Assembly: GCA_020081605.1 (NCBI GenBank)
Contig: JAHREC010000062.1
Location: 4,149,758 to 4,213,757 of the forward strand
DNA from: Albifimbria verrucaria
Lineage: Eukaryota > Ascomycota > Sordariomycetes > Hypocreales > Stachybotryaceae
Direction: 5' to 3'
DNA: 64,000 nt
Shown: positions 11,987 to 23,691 of the stretch, in pieces
Position numbering within the stretch: position 1 is the first letter of the stretch
Layout of the letters: each line of letters begins with the position of its first letter
The notes under the pieces: generated by a model
Database searches by the model: none
Told to the model about the DNA's origin: nothing
The model's input: the letters and a program-made list of their open reading frames with translations, nothing else
Translations under genes and position numbers: made by a program

Positions 11987-14155
11987 ATGTTCCTTCGCTT
12001 TAACCGTGCAGCAAGAAGCCTGATCGTTCCGCAGTTACGTTTATACACCAAAGCAATGAGTGGTCACCTGTACCATCATCTCGATGAGATCAAGCCTACG
12101 ACCAGGCTCTTGGAGCTTTCTCCAGCCGAGTTACCTGAGGCACCCTCACTGGGCATCTCCAGACCGTGCTGCTAGCCTCAGCACCACCTTACGAAGCCCT
12201 GTCCTATACTTGGGGCGCCCCAGAATATACAGAACCTGTGCTCATCGATGGACATGAGCTTCTAATTACGCCCAACCTCGCCGAAGCTCTGCGAAGCTTA
12301 CGCTTGAGGGATAAATCCCGTGTACTGTGGATAGACGCAATTTGCATAAACCAAGATTCACTGCTGGAACGCGCTCATCAAGTGACCCTTATGGGCAAGA
12401 TTTATTCACAGTGTACCTGGGACATCTTATGGCTTGGTCCCAACCCCGGCTCCAAATCGAGCTACCAGAATCCAACCGCAGATGAGCTTGGGAAGGGCTG
12501 CAGCTTATGAAACGTATCGCGGATAAAGACATCGAGACGCTTGAGCCAATGTTGCACAAGTGGAGTGGTCACTTGAAGGCGATTGATAAATGGGGCTACA
12601 ACTACACAATGTCTACTGAATATTACCAGGAGCTTAAAGCGGAAAAGGCAAGACGTCACAAAGAGGACAGTGGATCAGGGGATGTAACTGCATCGAACTC
12701 TTCAGACAAGAACACGACCAAAGAACCAACACCGTTTGTAAGCCCCGATCGTGATAACAATGGAGCCTTCTTGGAGTGGGAGGAACAACGCGCTCTAGAA
12801 CAGACGTTTAGCTATGCTCTGGTTTGGAGACGCCTATGGATCATGCAAGAGCTTTCTCTTGCGCCGAATATCCTACTCGTAGCAGGCCAGCACTCTCTTG
12901 ATTGGGATCATGTCACGAAATTCCTAGGAAACTCACCCTACGCTGATGCTTTCCATGGCACATTCTCGCATGGAACAATTGCCCGCATTGGACCAATGAT
13001 CTTTTCCAAAGTTCAAATAATCGATCATCAGCGACGCATCATGAAGGATGTCGCAGCGGGCATGGCGGAGTCTAAGCTGCTTGATGTCTTGGCACGGTTC
13101 CGCTCATGCGACTCCAGCGATCCCCGTGACAAGATATTCGGGCTGTTAGGTCTCGCCACAGACAACATCAAAATCAACATCGATTATATCAGCTCGCCGC
13201 AGGAAGTATACTCCAACATTACAGTATCTTTGATCAACCATATGAAGAATCTCGACATCATCTGCCAAAGCCCTTGGAAAAGGTCAGCAACTACTGAGAG
13301 GCATTCCGAAAACCCCTGGTCGCGAGGGGTATACAGTGACAAACACTTGAACGACCTTCCGTCATGGGCTGCTGATTTCCAACATGCTGGAGATGTCCAC
13401 CTTTTCGCACAAAGGTCCATCTTTAACGCTGGAGGAACTTCGTGCCACGTACCTTGTGAGGTGATTGACGGAAGAGTCTTGGGAACACGAGGCATCATGC
13501 TTGGTTCAATCGGCCCCATCGTGCAACAGGACTATAATAACCCAGACCAAAAGAAAGACTACTCATATGAAAGATGGAAGAGGCGGTCTCGATTACCAAT
13601 AGAGTGGATGAACATGTACTCGACAAAGGATATAATGACTGAGCCACAAGCAGGAAAGGCGTACATCACCGGCGAGCCCGCCTTCACGGCTTTCTGGCGT
13701 ACACTGGTCATCGATTGTGAGGCCTATCCAATGAAAAGGCTTACGGACCAACAAATCGGGGAGGAAGATGCAAATATAAAATCACAGTGGCTTCAGAAAA
13801 TTCGCGAATTGGAGGCATCTGAGGAAGCTTCGTCAGATAGCAGCGACCGATGTTTCTCATACAAAAAGTTAGAGAGGATGTGGGAAGAGATTTGTCGAAA
13901 ATGGACCTTCGGTATGACAACAAACGGACTGTTTGTCCTCTTCTCGCCGCCAGCCAAAGAAGGGATATCATTGCGTGCCTTGAGGGTGGGAAGGTGCCTA
14001 TCATCTTGCGTCCTGTTCATGAAGACGGGTCGTCTGAGCGCTACAAGATTATTACTACTGCATATGTTCATGGGTTTATGGATATAGAGGCCGCAGAATC
14101 GATGAAGCTACGTGAGAAGCTTGGTTTGGAGGAACAAAATTTCTGGCTAGTTTGA
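11987..14155 (+). CDS. HET-domain (heterokaryon incompatibility) protein, three frameshifts
   Basis: Fungal allorecognition/cell-death type protein with the HET domain. The signature blocks are all visible: APPYEALSYTWG, LRLRDKSRVLWIDAICINQ and the A/GKIYSQC segment, followed by ALVWRRLWIMQELSLA and FRSCDSSDPRDKIFGLLGLA. The C-terminal region contains WEEICRKWTFGMTTNGLF and ends EKLGLEEQNFWLV. Single-base losses near 12148, 12486 and 13964 (a GGG run) split it into four frames; each repair restores family sequence. The start is uncertain: ATG at 11987 or 12056. The regulatory HET domain is fused to no recognised NACHT or ankyrin module. Incompatibility function is inferred from the family; no partner gene is evident beside it. 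Confidence 0.85.
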
Positions 14156-14677
14156 AATGGACCCAAGGTGCTATCTTTGAGCTTTCAGACAGTTAACCTT
14201 TGCCCTTCTGCAGGCGATTTATCGGCATGTGTGTTGATTCTCTGCCCACTGATAGGTCGCCGTAGTAGAGATCTGTGAATGCATGGACCATAGCCTGTAG
14301 TATCCATGAGAACTTCCCTTCGGCTTACCTCTTAATTCCCTTCGCCTATGGTATGGGCTTAGTACAGCCTGGACATCTTGTCTGTGTTCGTTTATATGGA
14401 AAGGATGTAGGTATTTGCTCAGGCTCTTAAACTGTTTGTTTCTGGAAACTCTCAACTGGCAAAATCATTCAAGCTTGTTTCTATAGGATCACTCGTCACG
14501 AACAGAGAACTAACCATGGTTTTGCAAATACGTCCATGTAACAACTTAAAGACTTCCCTGCTTCCACATAATTCCTACTCTTCCCTTACATCTACCTTAA
14601 TGCCCCTTCAAAGTAACATAGATTGGCTTTGGACCTAGCAGCACATTTTTGCTATGTTCAACATGAGCATGAACACT
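14156..14677. other. intergenic, convergent
   Basis: Lies between the 3' ends of the HET gene (plus) and the deaminase gene (minus). No gene or repeat seen. Confidence 0.6.
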
Positions 14678-16420
14678 TCAACTCGTAAGACCGTGCCTTT
14701 CACCATTGTGTGTGGGATAGAAATCATTGACAGGATCAAAATCGTCAACTCCTTCAGGCTGGCCAAAGTGCATTGGGTTTACTGACTCCGAAATTCCCAC
14801 CCCAACATCGGGTCTGTGGAACCTCATATAACCGTTAACGTTAGGCCTATCACCAGGTCGGGGTCCTGCTCTGCGGCTCCCTGACATGGCTGAAATTGTA
14901 CCCGCATGCGAATCAGTTCGTGAGTCGTTGTTCCTATATTGGGGTAACTTTTTCTTGAGCATCTCAAGTGTGTGAACTTGCATTTGTTCGATAGTTTCTT
15001 GCATGGTCTCTTCGTTGCATCCATCAGGAAATCGCCATTTGGGATACAGGTTCATGTGCGGTGACCGAACAATGAAGTTGTTATCAGAGTACTGGAAGTA
15101 ATAGTGACATAACATGCAAGTAGGCTTGCTTGATGCGATAAACAGCCTGTCTTCCCAGAAATGCGAGGGTCTAGTTTTGCCGTTTTGAAGAAGATAGTCG
15201 TGCAGATGAACTTCGCCATGAACAATAGCTCTCAAGTCTCTTTTCTTGATCTGGTCACGAAGATGCTCTTGAAACCCAAAGCTCTGAAGTTCCATTATAT
15301 CGTCTTGAAACTCGGCAGGTTCCATGTCGGGAAAGGCCTTCTTAAGCGTATTTGTCAAATCTGATGACTTTGGAAAAGGTATGCTCTTCTGTTTAGCAGA
15401 TAGGATGTAGGTGATCCGAAAGCTCTTAAATAGGTTAGGCCACTTCGCTGGTGCTTTGAAAACGATGCTGGCGGCTTGGCGATATGAGTTAAGCCGTCCA
15501 AGGCAATGGCGAAGCTCGCACCACGGATAGGAAGATTCAGAATTTTCCTGACCGGCACGGCTGTTGATCAAGTCTTCTAATGGACGATTTCTCCTGGCTC
15601 AACAGCTTTCATCAAAACTTCGCAATCCTTCAAATCTATCCACATAGTCAGTCATGAGGGGGAAAGATAGAATTAAGACAGAAACTTGAGATAATAGAAG
15701 AATGGAAAACTACTGACACTTGTTTCTCGCACCCGGCAGGGTAATGTCACGTTGAAACGTCGCCTTTTGTTTCAACTCCTGTAGCTTTTCCACAGGTCCT
15801 AGATCTACAAACAGTCAGCTGAATCCAAAGCCAAAGACTTATGACTACCACGATCTAAGCTTGTACTCACCACCAACAAGTGCGGGATGTCGAAAATGCT
15901 TCAAGCATTCCTCAAGAGCGGCTAAAAGTGTCACAAGATAGTCATTAACCTTCCGAAAATTCGCCTCTGTGATGCGCCATAAGATCTGCTTTTCCAGAGG
16001 TTTTGGTTGCAGCTTATCTGGATTAGTTGCAACGTATCCCAGTAATTCTTCTAGAAACTTCTTGGTGCTTTCCAGCTCGCCTTCCTTCCTATTATTAGAG
16101 GTGAAGAGGATCTCAGCTGCTCCGTTAGGACCAAGAAGACAGACCAACGCCGTGATTGTATTCCCACCCCTTTCTGTGTGAGAGATTTGGGCAATGGCAC
16201 AGAGCCATTTTTGGAAATCTGTGAGGGAATCTTCCCAGCCATGGTCGGGAGACGCATATTTAACATCACGCATGACCTTGCAAGCTTCATTTGCAGCTCC
16301 ATGAAGAAGACAGAGATGTGCTAGCTGACTAGCAAGGCCCTGTTCGGAACTCTCAGAGCTACTGGAAGTTGGAGAGGAAGGCATGGTAAAGTTTTGGTGA
16401 TAGTGCTGGTGGGTATTCAT
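14678..16420 (-). CDS. OTT_1508-like deaminase family protein with one in-frame TGA
   Basis: Member of the fungal OTT_1508-like group of the cytidine-deaminase superfamily (Pfam OTT_1508_deam), predicted nucleic-acid or nucleotide deaminases. Three exons: 16420-15871, 15804-15720 and 15635-14678, with introns 15870-15805 and 15719-15636. The zinc site is visible as IVHGEVHLHDYL (His and catalytic Glu) and SSKPTCMLCHYYF (Cys-x2-Cys). The N-terminal part is helical (ASQLAHLCLLHGAANEACK, WLCAIAQISHTERGG). The spliced frame is continuous except for a TGA at 15599-15601 between FEGLRSFDESC and ARRNRPLEDLINSRA, where the frame is the same on both sides. That stop may be a point mutation or a base error. 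It starts about 1.3 kb upstream of a zinc-finger gene. Function in fungi is unproven; immunity or conflict roles are family-level inference. Confidence 0.8.
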
Positions 16421-17711
16421 GATGGGCGTATTTCTCTAGAAAAGATTGATCAGACGAATTGGTGTAGAAAAGACGTTGCCAGCTTAATTTTGTAGGTGTT
16501 CTGAGATTTGGTTTATGAGTTAATGGAAGGGAGATACTAAAACTAATATAGGCGCTCTATCAATGCATGCAACTACGTACTTCCAACCTTTTGACAACTC
16601 TTGACGAAAGGATGCCTAAAATCTTAGCCAACCGGTTAGGCTCCAAGCTGATCAGTCTGGTAAGGGAGGCCGACCACCTTGACGATGGCATCGTTTGTAT
16701 ATGGAGGCCGACCACTTTTCTGTCTAAAAATTACAAAGTGTAGGAGGAGGCCGACCAGTTCGGGCACACTCCACTTGAGGGAGGCCAACCAGGCTGGCCA
16801 GTCTGTTAAGGCGGCGAATTGCGGGGACCCAATTCTTATGCTGGGTATCATCAGGCTTAGGCAGAACTATTCAGCCCCATGCATGCTGTATCGAATGGAA
16901 CCCTCTGTGAATAAGAAGTCAGATATCATATTACCATGAGAAAGCCTTGCTGAATGAGCTAGTTCCTGGCCGGCAAGAAAATGAGTGTTGGTAGTTGGTC
17001 GCTGGGTCTAAGCGGCTCGTTGCTTGTGGCCGCGGCTCACGTAAAGTATACAGTGCACAATCTTGCCATTGGCACGTCGTATTCACCCAAGTAAACTGAG
17101 CCTTTGTGACTTCATTGTACTTGAATTTCTGTATCGGCGGTCGCTGACGTGGTGTCGAGCCCTGCTGGACGCAGATTCGAATCAAGCAGGTTACCTGTGT
17201 TGAAGTATGATAACGAGATAATCCTCTGATAGGTTCAAGGTTAGGAGGCCGACCAATATGCATCTAAGAGGTTAAGGACGAGAAGTAGGAGAACCGCCGG
17301 TGCTGCGGGTATATATTCTGAATGTTCTCCCTTCTAGTTTCTCCTTTCTCTTCATCGCACAACCTCGCAAGCTCAGAAAAACTCTTAGCATGCGTTAACC
17401 CAAGTGCTCATCATACCTTGTTTCCATATGACACCCACAAAGTTGCAAAGCGCAACAATTCAACTCGTCAAGTCACACCTATGACCAACTCTTTCTCCTA
17501 GGTATCCTCAACTTAGTCAAGAAGCCCACGCATTTCTCAACCTTTTTCAAACTTCGCAGCTGCTTACTGAGGACCATAGGAACTCTCACTGCATGAGTGC
17601 GAACTGTTGATCAGTCACATCATTTACACCGTCAATTGTCAGTATAATGCAAAACACTGAATTGTGAAACTGATTTACCAATTTCTCTAGCCTTTTATCG
17701 AGCCTTCGAGG
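16421..17711. other. intergenic region carrying a dispersed 12-bp repeat
   Basis: Divergent region between the deaminase gene and the zinc-finger gene. Between about 16640 and 17255 it contains five near-identical copies of a 12-bp motif (separate entry). Distally, 17330-17700 is pyrimidine-rich, like fungal 5' leaders. Confidence 0.6.
16665..17255 (+). repeat. dispersed repeat GGAGGCCGACCA, five copies
   Basis: Exact copies at 16665-16676, 16703-16714, 16746-16757 and 17244-17255, and a one-mismatch copy (GGAGGCCAACCA) at 16780-16791. All are in the same orientation. The first four are spaced 34-43 bases apart. The first and last copies both follow a GGTTAGG-type sequence. The unit is not seen elsewhere in the window. 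It may be part of an old mobile element or a protein-binding array. Confidence 0.7.
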
Positions 17712-18766
17712 ATGGGATCATCTAGTCGGCATAGAAAAGACAAGGCGCCAGCGTCTTCCTGGCACGGGCAGGATCATACAACCAACTACAATACAGAGTA
17801 TTTTACAGACTATCAGAACGGCACGTATTCGTCGGACCAGATGCAATACACTGGTCATTACACGCAAACACATACGCAACCCGAGCTCTACATAGACCCC
17901 AGGCAGCTCACACTTGGTTACCCCAACTATCCTGAATACTCTTCATCCGAGCAGAACCCTGATTACGAACCAGTAAACTCGCAATTTACCGACGCAAATG
18001 ATACGTTTGCATCTTCCTCAAGTATTGCCCATGCAGCGAGTTCATAGGCTCCTCACGGTGAGAATTCTCGAGGAGCCCATGACGCTTATACAAATTACGA
18101 TTATGACGATACTGAACAAGACCATGGCTGCGCTTCTTATTCCGATTCATATGATCAATATCCTCCCAATAACCCAGAGTTTTTGGGCTACCCACCTACA
18201 TATACAGAAGAGGGCGAGTCTTCGAGAATGCCAAAGGCAAAGCAGAAATCCAAGCATTCAAGCTCCGATAAGCACAACAATGGACACAAATCAAGCCACA
18301 AATCTGGAGACCATGGAAAAGATCCCCAAAAGTCAAGCTCTCGTCAAAAGGGGCCGGTTTGGTGCTCAGAATGCGGCAGAGAATTCCCTCGGCCCACTGA
18401 ACTAAAGTATGTATACTATTTTTCACATCCATATTCCTTAATTCTCTTTCAATGCCAGCAGGATGAAAGCTCACCGTCACATAGTAAGCACATACACTAC
18501 GAACATAAACCGCATATCCAGTGCCTTGCTGCCGTAGCGCGTTACTCTGAATGCGACCAGGCTTTTGGAGACAAAAGGCCATGCTGCGCCATGTATGGAA
18601 GGAACACGATCGTTTTGCATCGGATCCAGCGAACAGGGTACCTGAAATAGGAGCAGTCTGCCCCGAATGTGGCATGGCAATCAGGCGCAAAGACAATTTG
18701 AAGAGACATATTGATGAGCAACACAGGGATGAGAAGAAATCTAGAGGTAAAGGTTCTAGGTCTTAG
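17712..18766 (+). CDS. C2H2 zinc-finger protein with in-frame TAG and two frameshifts
   Basis: Putative nucleic-acid-binding protein. The N-terminal 170 residues are Tyr/Gln/Asn/Ser-rich and disordered (for example DYQNGTYSSDQMQYTGHYTQ), followed by a Lys/His/Ser-rich linker, then C2H2-type fingers: WCSECGREFPRPTELK, SECDQAFGD with MLRHVWKEH, and VCPECGMAIRRKDNLKRHIDEQH. An intron at 18407-18461 interrupts the first finger. A TAG at 18045-18047 lies in the same frame as coding on both sides. Single-base losses near 18480 and 18575 (an AAAA run) separate the last fingers. The start ATG begins the low-complexity domain. A regulator role is inferred only. Confidence 0.7.
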
Positions 18767-19178
18767 GAGTGGAATTTGGATTGATTGGACGCGCTCAAAT
18801 TGTTTCCTGTTGTGTCCTATAGAGTCTTTTTTCTTTTTGTCTTGAGGCAATGGTTTAGGTCGCAGGAAATGAGGTGGTGTGGATGATATCGGCAAGCTCA
18901 GGTTGTTTCTTTATGCATCGAATAGGGTTTCTTTGTTTACTTTCCTAGTCATGATATGCTCTTGTCCTGCTATGAATAATGAGCCGTTTAAAGTTCTTGT
19001 CATCCTATAATGTGTTTGTAATATCTTCTGTAGCTGGAAAAGTATTTAAACCGTAGAATACTAGTCCTGAAATTAGACGTACAACTGTATGTTCCCAACG
19101 GCTAGCTATTAGAAACCAGGCTGCACGGAATTGAAGAACGGAGTTGCTTTGTGGTAGTGATTCAAAAGGTGCCATTAG
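18767..19178. other. convergent intergenic region
   Basis: 3' flanks of the zinc-finger gene (plus) and the MFS permease gene (minus). Nothing else seen. Confidence 0.6.
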
Positions 19179-20775
19179 CTAAATTTGGTTCTTGACCCTG
19201 GCTCCATGACTGGTTTTCGTTACACTCTCTACGCCTTTCTCCGTCACTATGTCAACACCATCGCTTCGTTTTGCCATGAGGCGATTCTCGTTCCAATAGA
19301 ATAGCATCATTAGAGCCACCATGCCAATACTTCCGGCATAGATGTACACAATCTTCAAAAATCCCGGTTCATAAAAAGGTGCATCCTTCTTCCGGAAGAT
19401 GTTTTGTCCAGATAGACCACCTAAATTTGAACCTGCAACGGCTAAAGCTAAACCAATACAGCGCTCTTGAGGATCTGCCGTGTTCACGCTGAACCATGCG
19501 TCATTGAGGCTTTGAGACACTGCTACACCAGATGTAAAAACTGTCAAAATGGCATACTTGAGCCAGACGTCAGGGTTGTGGACCAATGCGAACTGTATGC
19601 CTGCAAAGACTGTGCAGTATATAGCAAACATCAAGCAGAGCGGTCCCCTGACTGATGTCTTGTCACTAATCCACGCAACCACAACAGCGAAAATGCAGAC
19701 ACCGAAGTTGTGCACAGAGGAAAGGAAGCTGGCAGTGACCGAGCTGAAACCCATGTTCTTAATAATTGTTGGTCCATAGGTGCCAAGACCACCTTTAGGG
19801 GTGAGGGAAATTAGGTTGATGGCAAAATGACCCCAGATCCGTACACTGCTCGATAGTATCCGCAGCAGTGTTTTGAAGCTGATGCTTGTAAGATGCACAA
19901 CCTTCCGGGGATCGTCAAGTATGACTCGGCTTTTTAGTATATATCGATCCTGTTCAGAGAAAAAGTCGAACTCCTTGAGGCCACACTGCGGTGTTGTGAT
20001 AACAGAAGATGAAGGCATGAAGAAGATGAAGAAGATGCCAACAAAGATGCCGAATACTCCGTCGATGATAAAGAGCCACTGTAGAGATTTATTAGCCCCA
20101 AGTTCGACTCAAACAATACTATCTCCATACCTGCCACTTTTTCAATCCTGTTGACTCTGATATGTTGAAAATTGCACCGGCTAGAAGACCGCCCATTGCT
20201 GAAGAGAAATAGTTTCCTATATAGACAAGGGTGACGCGCATAGCCATCTCCTTTCGGGTATAAAACGAATTCAGGATGGTTAAAGATGCGGCGAGGTAAC
20301 CTGCTTCCCACATTCCTAGTAGAAATCGTGTAGCATAGAATCCAGCAATGTTGTGAATTGCTGCCTGTGCTGTCGCTATGATGCTCCATGCAAAAATCTG
20401 AATTGTCAGCCATCTCGCAGGGCCGGTTCGAGATAGGATTATATTGAATGGTATCTCGAAGATAACTATAGCGGCAAGCATGAGTTGTTGGCCGTAATTT
20501 ACTATATCATTGTCGATTCCAAGATCTTTGGTGAATGAGGTGGTCAAGGCATAGGATAGGTTTCCTTTATCCATTTGTAAGGAGAATAACCCTAGCATGA
20601 GCATAGGCAAGATGATGAAGTCGATCCTACCTCTTGGTTAGAACAACCTTCATATAATTGAGTAATTGCGTATGCATGCAATTACTCACTTTCGTCTCAG
20701 CTTGACCTCATCCTCATGAGACCAGTCTGACGCAATGACTAATTCAGTCTCCTCAATGGGGTCTGTGTTAGCCAT
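19179..20775 (-). CDS. MFS transporter, anion:cation symporter (allantoate permease-like) family
   Basis: Secondary transporter of the plasma membrane, of the ACS/Dal5-like family that takes up organic anions such as allantoate, pantothenate, nicotinate or similar compounds. Exons are 20775-20690, 20626-20131 and 20078-19179, with introns of 63 and 52 nt. Features include an acidic N-tail (MANTDPIEETELV), the family TM1 signature (DFIILPMLMLGLFSLQMDKGNL), GIDNDIVNYGQQLMLA, RFLLGMWEAGYLA, and the second half from AWISDKTSVRGPLC to QNIFRKKDAPFYEPG. Twelve hydrophobic segments are plausible. The frame is intact. The substrate cannot be read from sequence. It heads a row of transport and oxidation genes and lies next to a Zn2Cys6 regulator, a usual arrangement in catabolic clusters. 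Confidence 0.88.
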
Positions 20776-21262
20776 CCTCTTGTCCGCTGATTGGGATGAA
20801 TGCTGCACTTCTCGGCTAGACTTGACAGAAGTAAAGGAGCCATGGTCAACAGCGCAGGCTAAATAATTCAGAAGCTCTGCCGAGACCGTTACACACTAAA
20901 AGTGCTGGTGGTCCGCATGACAGAATTCCAGGTTTACAAGTCATGATTGTGGCATCTGATCTTATACAACTTGAAGACTGAACAGTTCGTGCCTGTATCA
21001 TGTTTGCGTTCTGGGTATCTGACTTGCGCTGATTGGTCTGTCGTCGGCAATAGGCGAGCAAAGTGGATTTCCGATGGCCGACGAGTATGCAGTAGGGCTA
21101 GGCGATGGTGCAATCGAGTGCTATGATGATGTCCATGTGGGGTCTGCATAATAGTGACACTTCAGTGTTGGTATTCTGGCACTCTAATTCATGTTGCGAT
21201 CTTAGTGTTATGTCCCAAGCTCAATAATTCTGTTTCAATAATATACAAGTGACAAAATGGGG
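20776..21262. other. intergenic, upstream region of the MFS permease
   Basis: Lies between two minus-strand genes. No distinctive motif beyond ordinary promoter composition. Confidence 0.5.
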
Positions 21263-23333
21263 TTATTCCCCATAATGCCCGTCGAAGAGATAGGCCATTG
21301 ATGACATATCTATTGTCTCGCTGAAGGGACCTCCGAAATCGAACTGTTCGCCTTGTGCTCCATAGTCAGGGTCGATTGGTATTTCCTCCTCTTGCGGAAT
21401 CCAATTATCTATAGAGCGTTTGCGCCACTCCTCTGGGTCTCTGCAGTATGATGGATACGAACGTGATGGGAAGTCGAGCTTGGCAATCTTGATCTTAAGA
21501 CCCTGCAAAGTCTCAAAGACAGATGGAGGGACCTGTGTCTCGATTGGAGAGAATGCAGGGCTGGCTAGACCGTTGCTTCCTGTCACCTCGCTAGTTTTGC
21601 TTGATGTTCGCTCCACATGCTCCATGACTGTCTCAATGATAGTGTCCAGCACATCACAGTACTTCCGTATCACATTGTTTCGCTCCGCTGCTGCAAACAT
21701 TGTAGAGTAACAGGCTCGAAGGTCATTTGCTCTGGCTGGCGTCCACAGCGACGGATCTCTGAAGAGAATATGACTGGTTCTATTAGCCTAGAAGCATATC
21801 GATGGATGTGGTGACGTATTACCAAATTGTGACGCCTGCCACAAAGACGGAATTGACCATTGTGAATGCGAACCCGAAACTTCTCTCAAACCTTAGTCGC
21901 TTGAAGAGCCGGCACACAAAACCGCAGGCTTCTAAGCATGTCTTGACCAAATGATCAGAAGAGTCTAGCACTCTCAGGAATGGTTCTAGGAGTGCGCGGG
22001 TAGCATTCTTGATATGCAGCTGGAGGAAGTCGTAGTCTGGTGCACTACATGGAGGTAGTGAAGAGTCAAGCTCTTGAATTTCTTGCAACATGATGGGAAT
22101 CTCGTCAGGGACGGATAGGACATCGTTTTGAGGGTATAAATGGTGAAAGGTTCGAGATTTTATACGACATAACCGGATGAGTGATGCGTATATTTCGAGA
22201 TCAAGAGGTCTTTGTGGCCCACCAGCTTGACCTTGGATATCATCAGCGCCGAGAACCTCGATAGATACAGGCAGAATGCCAGAAGATGGGAGTTTGGTGT
22301 CAATGTCATGCTCGCTGAGACTAAATGGCTTCTTTAGAGACCAGCACACGTTTCGTTCAAGCAGGTACACAGCCCAAAACAAACACCGTTGGAGTTGGGC
22401 ATGGGAAGGACTTAGATTTCTATAGTGAAATTCGCGATGAAGGTCCGCGTCAATAGCTTTCCGCATGGCAAGGCCTATCAGATACCAGACATCGGAAGAG
22501 AAGGCAGATCGTAGCTTATACAACAGTATCCAGAGCAGAACTTCCACTTGTTCTACAAGATTTGCCGGCTCCAGTAATTGCCGTATACGATCAGCCTCAG
22601 TAAAGTAGCTTTGAAAAGGGCGCTCGGGTTGTCTGCCGTTAAGTTGCCTCACACATGCCCCAACAGCACATGCCATGTACAAGCGGAATAACTGCATGTT
22701 GGATGGCACCATGGCAGTTGAACCACCCGCAGCAACCTCGAGAGTTCTCAATATGTCGACGTAGTCACAGAATGGTGTGCGACGGTGCATGCTCTCAAGG
22801 TATGTTGCCAGTAGCATTCCGTCTCGATCCATGTGTAGTTCAAACTCTTCTTTGCTGCTCCTCTTATTCGGTACTGCCATGTCTTCGTCATGCGTCATGT
22901 CGACCAAGCTCACACCATGGCGGGGAGGCTGACGTGAGGACGCATTATCTGCACTTTGGTCCGCTGCTTCATTCATGACAAAGTCGTTTATTGCAATAGT
23001 CTCTTCATTTTGCCGGCCAGGAGATATCGATGATGTGGAGACAACTGAGGCTTTCCGTATTGATGCTGGTGAATAAGAATGGTCCTCAGTCCTTTCTGCC
23101 CCCGCAGCTCGCTCATCTTCGAGCGACTGAACCAGTTTCAAAAGTTCTTCCTTTGACAGTCCGGCCAAGCGTCTCATAGCAGGCGTTGAATCACGGCTGC
23201 ACGAGACGCCAGCGGCCTTGCAATTCGAACATGCTGGGTACCCCACACACCGTTGTTTTCGACGGTGGCAGCGAGGGCAGGCTTTGATGGTTGAACTCCT
23301 TCTTTTATTCATCAAATTGACTTCAGGTTCCAT
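21263..23333 (-). CDS. Zn(2)-Cys(6) fungal transcription factor
   Basis: Starts MEPEVNLMNKRRSSTIK, then the binuclear cluster CPRCHRRKQRCVGYPACSNC with the sixth Cys in AAGVSC, then a linker/dimerisation helix (LSKEELLKLVQSLEDER). The fungal_trans middle homology region follows: TPFCDYVDILRTLEVAAGG, AVGACVRQLNG, DVWYLIGLAMRKAIDADLHR and CLFWAVYLLERNVCWSLKKP. Exon 1 ends at about 21823 with a GTAATA donor. The second exon (LWTPARANDLRACYSTMFA) runs to 21263. The exact join leaves a one-base discrepancy, so a lost base near the donor is likely. It probably regulates the flanking MFS genes, by position only. Confidence 0.88.
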
Positions 23334-23691
23334 TGAAATCAATACGCAACTTATTCAGGTATGCGCGAACAAGAGTTGTGAATCACTAGAGGCCGGTCTG
23401 CGGAACAACTAGTTTAACAATGAATGGGGATGCAGCCATCTAGGAAGTCGTAATGATGTGAACCTCGGCAAAATGGCGTGCTTGGCAAGTTCCACAAATC
23501 TTTGGGGAAGCTCATCACTAGTTAAGGCCTGGAACAAGGCACTATGCACCATTTCATTAACAGCATATCAGGAACTAGAAGTAAGCTATCGCAACATTAA
23601 TTAACTACCATCTACAAAGATAAACAGTACAAAGTAGCACTCATTCTCCAAAAGAATTAGAAACCCATTTTACTACTCCTGAGTTGGCCTT
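23334..23691. other. short intergenic region
   Basis: Upstream region of the Zn2Cys6 gene and 3' flank of the next minus-strand transporter. No gene seen. Confidence 0.6.

Noticed and set aside
17100..17200. tRNA-like T-loop (GATTCGAATC) near 17168
   Set aside because: The flanking bases do not form a T stem, and no acceptor, D or anticodon arms could be folded on either strand.
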